A stretch of 64,000 bases of DNA. Source: Melieria omissa (Eukaryota; Arthropoda; Insecta; Diptera; Ulidiidae). Of the stretch, positions 56,223 to 64,000 are shown piece by piece; the first letter of the stretch is position 1, and every line of letters begins with the position of its first letter. The notes under the pieces were generated by a model. The model was not told where the DNA came from and did no database searches. It saw only the letters and a program-made list of their open reading frames with translations. The stretch covers positions 94,229,648 through 94,293,647 of the forward strand of contig OZ020267.1 in NCBI GenBank assembly GCA_963971225.1, given 5' to 3'. Both the position numbers and the translations under genes were made by a program.

Positions 56223-59200
56223 ATAGAAAAATTAACGCTGGTTATGTCGAGGTATGTGTCGATGAATATGGAAATTGTATGCTTGAGTATATTCTTTAAA
56301 TTTATATATGTAGGTTGTTGTTGGTGGTGAAGTTTAGACTTTCGTGATTAATGATAAGACTGAGCAGTTTTATTCAAAACAAATTAACTTCATTTCATTT
56401 CAAATGCTCACTTAGTTGGGTCGGAAGCTTCCAAGCACCTCTACTTGAAGCTAACACCGAAAATTGCTTGGTCCTCCTATCCGAGACATGGCCCTTCCTC
56501 TCCACATTCACCCTTTCGCCTCACTTGTCATTACGCCCTTGATGAAGGTAGTAGCCGCCACTGATGCTCGTCGCCGCGGTGCTTGACTTAATCCATTTAA
56601 TTGCAGACAATCGCCGTCAATTGTTGTATTTATGATTTGTTAAAGCAACGCTCCAAGAGAAAAAAATTAAAGGGGATTGTAAAATAGACATGCCGGAAAC
56701 TTTAAAACCGATATGGCCATCACAGAGCCGCCGACGTAACGGCCGTAGTGGAGTTGCGTGCCGCGGCGTGACGGGCCTTGCCTACGCAATCAAACGGATT
56801 AAACGGAGTATTACTCCGCCGCTGTTCGCACTCGTGTAAATAAAACGCACGTCAACCATTTCGCATGGTGTGCGAACAGAGGAAAGTTCCCTGCGCACGC
56901 TGCAGATTCGTTGCGCTCGCAGCCGCCCGTCCGATGGCCATTCAATTGTGCGAATTTTTCAACAAAACACTTTAAACTATGAGTGTTGCTGTTTTGCAAC
57001 AAATCAAACACATTGTTTGAGGTAACTTTAATGCGCATGATTGCTCGCCAAACCCATCAAGAAGGGATGCGCTCGGCATTGTCCCTGCCCATGGAAGGGG
57101 TGTGGAGCGGGTAAAAAGCGAAAATCTCAGCACCGAAACATTTTCAAATTTCGTTTTCGAGTGTGTCATTGCGCGTCCTTGTGGGCACGTGTACTCGCCG
57201 GCGTCGTTCTAGAGCAATCGCGCACAGTGTTGCTGGTAATGCGCTCAACATCCGCGCAATGCGCAACTTGCCACGCATAATTGAGTTTGCTTTTTTATTG
57301 TGTTTTTTAATACGCAGCGCTGCTGAATTGTCCGTTCAGTTCCCATTGTTCCCCCTTCTTCCTGGTAGTTTAAAGTTTTCAACTAAAAAAACGCTAATTA
57401 CATTTTATTACGTGTTGCGAATGCGCACTCGAGGTGTTCGTAATTGTTGTTCACCGAAAATAGCAATAAAAACAAAAACAAAATTGATGCATTGCAAATG
57501 CAGCAAGAAGCGGCAACTACAATTGACGGCAACATCAATTTCCTCACAATAAAATTCAATTGACTTAAATTGTTAGTTTTGACTTTTTTCACTCACGCAC
57601 CCGACAAAGTGCCAACACATTGGCTGCTCTTTCAGCCAGCCCCACCACACATACCGCTACAGCTCTGCTATTCACAAAGTTTATTGACATCTGTACAAAA
57701 TATAATAACAACAACATCAACTAGATCAGCTGTACGCCAGCGACAATTGCCGCAAAGTGCAACGAACTGCCCGTCGACTGTAGCTCAGCCCAATGGGCCC
57801 CACTCGCAGTTGTCCAGCAATGCATTTTCGGCATTTCTGAACTTTTCCAAAAACCATACAATTTGCATCCATGGTTCCCCCATGGTTGCCGCATAGCACA
57901 CATTGCCACAGTTGCGATGCTGCCTCCTTTCAATTTAATTTAATGAAGGGAAATTTAGTAAACGAATTTTTTGGTAGTAGCGTAGGGTGTCTGCTTTACT
58001 GGCGACCCCGCACACACACATAAAGTATGCATTATTAATAATTTCTTAAATCTATTAGTTGGTGTTGCATTTGACGGAAGCGTGCTAAATGAACGCGCGC
58101 ACATTTTCAATTAATTTCAATTAAAAACTGGAAAAATTATTGAATACTACCGTTAGTTTCGAGAGTGCGGGGGGACCCTACACATATTCGCGAATTTGAA
58201 GGATGTATTTAAATACGGTTTTCAGGCAATTTCAGAAAAATGCAGTGACTGGGTCGAAAATGTAAGAACTCAAGTCGAAACTTTGTTACATTTTTTCGTT
58301 AACCAAAGAAAAGCGGTTCAGTTGTTTTCAGTCTGCCTAAATTTTAATATTGGGAAAGGGATATAAACGATCAATTAGTCACATTTTGACTAAAGCATTT
58401 CATGAATGAAAAAGTGGGGTTAAGGAGGCTTGTGAAATTAATTTCAAGTTGCAAATTATTTGAATTTATGTTAAACATTTTATAATTCTGCAAATATCTC
58501 TGTATAGCTACGTTGATTTCAAGTGAGTAGATCATGGCAACTTTATGTGATCAATTCATAGTTTCAATGCAATTTATACAATTTCGCTAATTCTTCGAAA
58601 GTTTTTGAAATTGACGCGCAGATCGGTTCTAAATTAAAATAGTGGATATTATAACCTGGCTTAATACAATCGCACTGCAATGCAGGTTAAGACAGCGGCA
58701 ATTTCGTGCGATAACATAATCTTAACTATCCACAGATTACAGAGGACTCGAGCTATATGTGTATACATGTACACATATTCTGTCTCGTGAAAAAAATGTA
58801 GTTTTAAACCTAAAAATATTTCCATACAATTTTGATTTTTATGCCACCAGCCGTCCAGTTAAACTATTAGCTCATGAGGTTTGAAGCGAGTTATTTATGA
58901 CTTTAATTCAAGCTGTTTTTGTCCATTCATTATTACTAGTTCATTTTGAAATTGATCCAGTAAATAATTGAAACACATATCTATTTCGTTTTTGTAGCAT
59001 ATTGCTTATTCAAGTCCTTAAATAAGGCTTCTGTCATGCAATGCCACTCAAGTTGCCGACCAGAAATGCAGCTGCCTGCTCTCCATTCGCCAGCCAAATT
59101 TGAAGTGAAATTTGCGTATGTAAAACGTCGAATACCGAATGCGTAATGCAAATCGAATTGAAATTGGCAGTATTCAAACTGTTACAACTCAAGTGACCGC

Positions 59201-60043
59201 CATCATACAGTCGCACCAAACACTCATTGCTTCCTTTTAGTTTTCCTCCGGCTGGCTTTCTGCCAACTTAAGTGCTCACATGCGCGTGAAAAGAAAAGAA
59301 ATTTACTACACAAGAATACGCACCAGCACGAGACGACCGCAATGCGCCGGCGGCAGCACCACAGAAAATACCCTTAAATAACCATCCATGCAACAACAAT
59401 TTAAGCCTCTAATCAATCAAAACGATATGTGTGTGTGCTCATGAATACGCACAGCCGTAATGCACATTCAACTATGCATATTTGAATGAATATCAGCGTC
59501 GGCAGCGTCTGAACGCAGTCATTTGCCCATTTGCGATTGCGCAAAAGATAGCAGCGCAGCAGCGGGAGGCGTGTCACACATTTGCATACAACCGCCACCA
59601 GCGATAACGGATGTTTGTCACATTGTCACACAACAGAAAACATTTTATGTCGAATGCGTCGCACAAAGTTGTAATCAATACTCTCAGGAGAAATATGCTT
59701 GAAAATTGCTTGAATTTTGTTTGAGGTGGTCTGGAGGCAGCGCTGTCGTTTGCCTATTGTGTGTGTTGGCTTAGATTTGTATGTACTGGTCGAATTCGGA
59801 CGAGCTGTTGTTTGCTCATTGAAACACTCGCAATCCATATTACAAAAGTAAGTTTTCTTTTAAAAGACGATGAAAGAAAGAATCTCGGTATTCACGGTTT
59901 GCGGTAAACGAAGGGTCGACGCTAGTGAACTACGATATTACGTTGATATTTGTTTTGACAATTTATATATCTTCGGGAAGGTAAGGCGAAACATTTGTCA
60001 GAGTTTTTCGGAACTTGATTATTGGTGAATGATTAATTTTTTG
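56223..60043. other. non-coding interval
   Basis: About 3.8 kb without recognisable genes. GC-rich near 56540-57300 and AT-rich elsewhere; the open frames are short and overlapping. Confidence 0.4.
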
Positions 60044-60047
60044 TTAA

Positions 60048-60751
60048 GGGGAGGTTCTTTCAAATTTTTTTGAAAAAATGTTTTTTTTTTTTACACATAA
60101 AATGAAAGCTGTATGTCCGTAGAATATGTGTACGAAAGGATTTTTCGATACGATCGCGTTGTCCGCACACGAGTTTGTTTCTTCTACAGTGTTTTCCCCA
60201 GTTTTTGCCCGGAGCTGCTATCTTTCAACACGTTTTTCTCGAAACCACGTTTTCCATCTGAATTTCAAGGATATCTCTTGATCTATTGTTCTAATTTCCT
60301 TAATCTAAAGTATGTTTGAAAGGTGATCATTTTCTGTATGGCTTATACCTAAAACGAGCATAAGTTACTATTAAATTGTTATTTATAATTAAGGTTTAAT
60401 AACAAAAAAAGTGGCAAAAAAAAAATTTGTTTTTTCGAGCGTTCACATTTCAGTCAATTTTTGGTCAAAAATCATTATAGTTAGGTATAAGCCATAGAAA
60501 ATTTCATCTACTTTCATTAAAAAAAAACCATTTTCATTTCAGATTACTACGAGATTTTTCAGGCAGTGATCGACGAAAGCCGCCATTGTTCAGCCGCCAT
60601 TTTGAATTTTGTTACAAAAAATATATCATATTATTGTATAATAAAATACCCGTTCAACCGTCAAATCCGGATGTTTCTATGTTTTTTCATCATGCCACAA
60701 ATCATTTCCAAACTTAGGCCTTTTTTTGGCCAAATTTGAAAGAACCTCCCC
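60048..60751. mobile_element. TTAA-flanked inverted-repeat element
   Basis: 704 bp with 20-bp perfect inverted ends GGGGAGGTTCTTTCAAATTT and TTAA at 60044-60047 and 60752-60755. The internal motif GGTATAAGCCATA is also present in inverted orientation (60330s and 60480s). TTAA suggests piggyBac-type mobilisation, though piggyBac ends normally start with CCC, so the class is uncertain. Confidence 0.75.
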
Positions 60752-60755
60752 TTAA

Positions 60756-61126
60756 GAAAGATCCAACTGTCAGTGGTTTTTGTTATGATATAAATTTTGT
60801 GTACATACTGAGATAATAAAATAAAGATTTTCGATGCATGAGAAGAAATAATTCACACAATGCATATATGTAAGTGATCTCGTGGCAAAATTAACTCTCT
60901 ATATATATTATGAGGATCCCAAAAGTCAAAAATTGCTTCTAACTTTTGTACTAAAACATAACTAAGATTTCTTAGTATGATGTCTAAAATGTCCCCTAGT
61001 TGTTTTCATTTAAAGTTTTCCCACTTAAAATTGTTGAATGCTGTTTATGCAGGATTTTCTTTCTCTGACTTACCTATTTAAATACATTCAAAAGTCAACA
61101 ATCTCGAGAAAGTGAACACTCTCTAC
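60756..61126. other. non-coding interval
   Basis: AT-rich; nothing recognised. Confidence 0.4.
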
Positions 61127-61270
61127 CAGTGGTGGATTCAGGGGGATTGGGGGTTGAAACGATATATTAGGATAGACATTAAAACTACATACAAAATAAA
61201 ATACATTTTATAAATATTATAGAATTACTTTTTGAAACCACCCCGCAATATTTTTCTGAATACGTCCCTG
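61127..61270 (-). mobile_element. hAT-type MITE, copy 4
   Basis: 144 bp, CAGTGGTGGATTCAG at the left and TTCTGAATACGTCCCTG at the right, inverted relative to the copy at 9418. Flanks CTCTCTAC (61119-61126) and CTCTCTGC (61271-61278) are an 8-bp duplication with one change. The interior ACTTTTTGAAA and TAAATATTATAGAAT match the family. Confidence 0.82.
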
Positions 61271-61359
61271 CTCTCTGCAATTATTAGATTAACTGTATGT
61301 AATGTTTTTCTTTTTACCACAAAATCGAATAATGTTGAAAAACCTTTCTTTTACTACTA

Positions 61360-61630
61360 CAGTGGTGTCTGGATATAGTGAACTAATTATTGCAAAGCCT
61401 GTTCACAGTATCGAGGTTGTTTACTATATCAAAGTTAACATTTTTGTTCAAAAACTCGTTTTATTTGCTCAAAAAACACTTTTTGTTTTCTGATGAAAAT
61501 TTTTTTCAATATTTAGAGGCTCCATATCAAAATTTAGGTGTTCACTATATCGAGGTGTTCACTATATCGAGGTGTTCACTATATCGAGGTGTTCACTATA
61601 TCGGGTGTTTACTATACCCAGACACAACTG
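61360..61630. mobile_element. TA-flanked MITE
   Basis: 271 bp. Ends CAGTGGTGTCTGGATATAGT and, inverted, CAGTTGTGTCTGGGTATAGT, with TA at 61358-61359 and 61631-61632. CAGT-type ends and a TA target fit the pogo/Tc1 group. A 17-bp tandem repeat lies near the right end. Confidence 0.85.
61537..61604. repeat. four 17-bp tandem units next to the MITE end
   Basis: GGTGTTCACTATATCGA is repeated four times (the last ends in G). Each unit resembles the terminal inverted repeat interior (GTTTACTATA), so the array probably grew from the TIR. Confidence 0.88.
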
Positions 61631-61632
61631 TA

Positions 61633-62110
61633 CTTACTTTTTTGTTAAGTAAATCTTTTTTGTAAGAAAAATATTAATACAGTCGAACTTCCCTATAATG
61701 AATTCGCAAACTTGATTATATAGAAATTATGATTTTTTTATCTTTTATTTCAAATAATTAGTTTGGATTACACCCCTCACTTTCCACGTTTGGATTACGC
61801 CTTCTAATACATTTAGAGACTTAAAAACATTATTCGGTACGTTGCTCTTCATGTCCACAAAGGTTCGAAGTACATCAAGAGAAGCAGAAATTCGTCCCAA
61901 TGTACGTAACACCGCATCCGCCAATTGCCCGTCTTCTGCATTTTTTAAAATCGCTGACTTAAATATTGTTTAGAATCGTGTGCAGTTTGACCGATCTGGC
62001 CACTCTCGGGCACATTAATTTTCCGCCACTAGATGGCAACCACTTTTATGCTTTGTCAAGCTCTTTCCATTTTGCTTCCGAACAATAAAGTACGTTTTTC
62101 TTCCGACACA
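61633..62110 (+). repeat. probable 5' LTR of the second BEL (left edge unknown)
   Basis: By comparison with the first BEL, the LTR should end about 7 nt before the primer-binding site, near ...TTCCGACACA at 62110, and an AATAAA lies at 62084-62089. The left boundary and target duplication cannot be set because the 3' LTR is outside the window. Confidence 0.4.
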
Positions 62111-62117
62111 TATATTT

Positions 62118-62135
62118 TGGTGCCTCCTGTGAGGA
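62118..62135 (+). other. putative primer-binding site of the second BEL
   Basis: TGGTGCCTCCTGTGAGGA, identical to the string 6 nt downstream of the LTR in the first BEL element at 42946. Shared primer use supports a close relationship. Confidence 0.65.
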
Positions 62136-62143
62136 CAAAATAC

Positions 62144-63367
62144 ATGGAACTCAATCTGCGGACATCAGCGGTGAACGCGCTTAAACGCGCGCATCTTAGG
62201 GTTTGTGCATTCTCGAAGGAAGCGCCAGATGCGTTCCAGCTGGAACAATTAAAAAAATCGGTGGCTGCGCATTTCGAGCGCTTCGTGGCTAACCACAATC
62301 ACCTCGTGGGAGTCGCGCAGAAGGAGGAGCTGAGCCGCCATGAAGAGCTCTGGGATGAGGTGGAGGTCCTCCACAACGACACGTGCGCAACTCTCAATCG
62401 GCTCATCGCGGCAGCTGCGCCGGCTGCGGCGCCTAAGGCAGAACGCTGCGTAGCAGGAGGTGCGGTAGAACTCGGCGTGCACGAGCTGAAGCTGGATCCA
62501 TTGGTGATCCCGCCATTCGATGGAAAGCTGCAGAACTGGCTGGCCTTCAAAGACGCGTTCGAGACGCTGGTGCACGACACGTCCTACCCAGAAGCGTTCA
62601 AACTGGGAAAACTCCGACAGGCAATTGATGCTACCGAGGTGCCTCTTCTCGGGGGCGTGTATTCGGGTGGCTATCAAGCAGTGTGGCAGTCGCTGAAGGA
62701 TCGGTTTGACAACCGGAGGCAGCTGGCTGAGCTCCATGTGTCGCGTTTCCTCACCTTGCAGCCCACCACGGAGGAGTCGACGAAGTCGCTGCTCACTATT
62801 GTTGATACGGTGCACGAGTCGCTGCGCGCCTTGCAGGTGATGAACATTGCAGTAAGTGAGTGGGATGCTTTGGCTGTGCCGATCATTGTGGCAAAACTTC
62901 CTGCTGTCACAAAGCGCGACTGGTGGATGCAGTGCTCGTCAACTGAGATTCCGCTGTTGAAGGATTTACTACAGTTTTTGGAAAGACGGGCGCATAGTCT
63001 CACCAGCGGACTCGCCACGTGGTCTGCAGAGTCGGTGACGCGCGCCTCGCAGCGAGGAGCTCAACGTGCTCTTAGATCGCATGTCAGTGCGATCGAGGAC
63101 GGCAAGTGTGCGCACTGTCATGAAGCGCACCGTACTACAAAGTGTGCCGCCTTGTTGGGCATGAGTGTGGAGCAACGTATCAAGGCGGTAGGCGCTGCGA
63201 AGCTCTGCTATAATTGCTTGAGATCTGGCCATTCGGCAAGACAGTGTCCGTCAGGTCTGTGCCGACATTGTAGTGGCAAACATAACTCGATACTTTGCCG
63301 GGCAGCTACAATGGCAGCCAACCCCGATCCTGTGGGGGTTCCGCCAGCTACATCGGACAGGTTGTGA
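62144..63367 (+). CDS. BEL/Pao gag polyprotein, second element
   Basis: Uninterrupted 407-codon frame from ATG 62144, chosen because it is the first after the primer-binding site; the frame is open upstream to 62033, inside the presumed LTR. It shows the BEL gag signatures IPPFDGKLQNWLAFKDAF, GGVYSGGYQAVWQSLKDRFD, WDALAVPIIVAKLP, and two zinc-knuckle regions, CAHCHEAHRTTKC and CYNCLRSGHSARQC, followed by CRHCSGKHNSILC. Gag coats the genomic RNA and forms the cytoplasmic particle. There are no frameshifts or stops, unlike the first BEL, so this copy is younger or better preserved. It ends at TGA 63365-63367, after which the same frame continues into pol. Confidence 0.92.
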   Translation: MELNLRTSAVNALKRAHLRVCAFSKEAPDAFQLEQLKKSVAAHFERFVANHNHLVGVAQKEELSRHEELWDEVEVLHNDTCATLNRLIAAAAPAAAPKAERCVAGGAVELGVHELKLDPLVIPPFDGKLQNWLAFKDAFETLVHDTSYPEAFKLGKLRQAIDATEVPLLGGVYSGGYQAVWQSLKDRFDNRRQLAELHVSRFLTLQPTTEESTKSLLTIVDTVHESLRALQVMNIAVSEWDALAVPIIVAKLPAVTKRDWWMQCSSTEIPLLKDLLQFLERRAHSLTSGLATWSAESVTRASQRGAQRALRSHVSAIEDGKCAHCHEAHRTTKCAALLGMSVEQRIKAVGAAKLCYNCLRSGHSARQCPSGLCRHCSGKHNSILCRAATMAANPDPVGVPPATSDRL

Positions 63368-64000
63368 CTACAGTCGAACGCGGTCACCGGCCTTGCCTGC
63401 CCAACATCGACTACACTGCTGGCAACGGCTCGCGTTTACGCATACGGTGGCCCAACCATTCGGTGCCTAGCCCGAGTGCTCTGTGATCCCGGATCACAAA
63501 CAAGTTTCATAACCCAACGTTTGGCAAATACTTTGTGCTTGCGCAGACGCAAATACGACGCTCCTGTGGAGGGAATCGGGGCACATACCCACACCCGCAC
63601 CAAGGGCAGTGTTGTGCTCTCATTAAGATCAATGCATTCAGACTTCGAGTTGACGATCGACGCACTTGTCATCCCGTCAATCACCTCGGCGCTCCCGGCG
63701 GTACAGATTGACATGGCACAGTGGCCGCATCTGGCCAATCTCGAGTTGGCGGATACACAATTTGGTCACCCCAGTGGCATCGATGTGCTTCTTGGCGCCG
63801 ACGTGTGGGGTCGAGTGGTGCAAGCTGACATCATCAGTGGAGGCATCGACGAGCCACACGCTCAGCGCACACGATTTGGCTGGGTCGTTTTTGGACCAGC
63901 AGCAGCAGCAACACCAACGTTACCGTCTCTCGCATTCAGCGCACAGCTGGGTGAGGAAGAGGTACACCTGGATGAGCTCGTACGCAATTTTTGGAGCCTG
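63368..64000 (+). CDS. BEL/Pao pol N-terminus (protease), runs off the window
   Basis: The frame directly following the gag TGA is open to the window edge. It contains TLLATARVYAYGG, the protease motif VLCDPGSQTSFIT (D-P-G where DSG is usual), APVEGIGAHTHTRT, IDVLLGADVWG and TRFGWVVFGP, all standard BEL pol blocks also seen in the first element. It is in phase with gag, so expression as a fusion would need TGA readthrough, or the TGA is a mutation. RT, RNase H and integrase should follow beyond 64000. Confidence 0.88.

Noticed and set aside
51503..56224. piggyBac assignment for the 51507-56220 element because of TTAA flanks
   Set aside because: The encoded transposase is clearly pogo/CENP-B type, which targets TA; the outer T/A bases can be chance.
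57980..58185. possible MITE with AGGGT...ACCCT ends
   Set aside because: Only a few terminal bases pair and no target duplication is present.

Overview
This is a stretch of eukaryotic, insect-type DNA: intron-containing genes, long AT-rich non-coding intervals and a dense, nested load of animal transposable elements. The protein at 3250-5331 (minus strand) is Glial cells missing (gcm), and its full-length resemblance to the Drosophila protein points to a higher dipteran. The transposon mix would fit a tephritid-like fly, but that placement is an inference. I see no bacterial operon, CRISPR array or functional rRNA/tRNA gene.

Layout. 1-3249: non-coding. 3250-5331: gcm, two coding exons seen. 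5375-16424: about 11 kb of non-coding DNA upstream of gcm, GC-rich in parts, holding two short hAT-type MITEs, consensus Gcm-binding octamers and one weak candidate first exon. 16433-18157: a non-autonomous hAT element (copy A) with two MITEs nested in it. 18232-19118: a 5'-truncated mariner. 20396-22552: a clean six-exon, TATA-promoted carboxylesterase-family gene (591 aa) whose catalytic serine is replaced by glycine. 22808-34980: mostly non-coding, with a MITE, a tRNA-headed SINE and a TTA-flanked MITE. 35011-37220: a full-length mariner beside an unusual field of palindromic TTTATGAACG repeats that also contains a second SINE copy. 37969-39527: a second esterase gene on the minus strand, broken by at least two nonsense codons, frameshifts and a large internal deletion.

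39888-56220 is a 16-kb stack of transposons. hAT copy B carries a Helitron inserted exactly between A and T. Next comes a Transib (RAG1-like) element with CACAGTG ends and CGTCG target duplications. Inside the Transib lies a complete BEL/Pao retrotransposon with an AGCTG duplication, and inside the BEL pol gene lies another mariner. A pogo-like element follows, itself interrupted by a 123-bp retroposed insert and a PIF/Harbinger element. hAT copies A and B act as reciprocal empty sites for each other's insertions, so several boundaries are known to the base. 56223-62110: non-coding with three further inverted-repeat elements. 62118-64000: the 5' part of a second, better preserved BEL element that runs off the window; its gag and pol share one frame separated by a single TGA followed by CTA.

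The two host genes that look functional are gcm (a zinc-dependent transcription factor that switches neural and blood precursors to glial or macrophage fate) and the secreted, probably non-catalytic esterase. The rest of the recognisable coding DNA belongs to transposons, all of which look defective here except possibly the second BEL.
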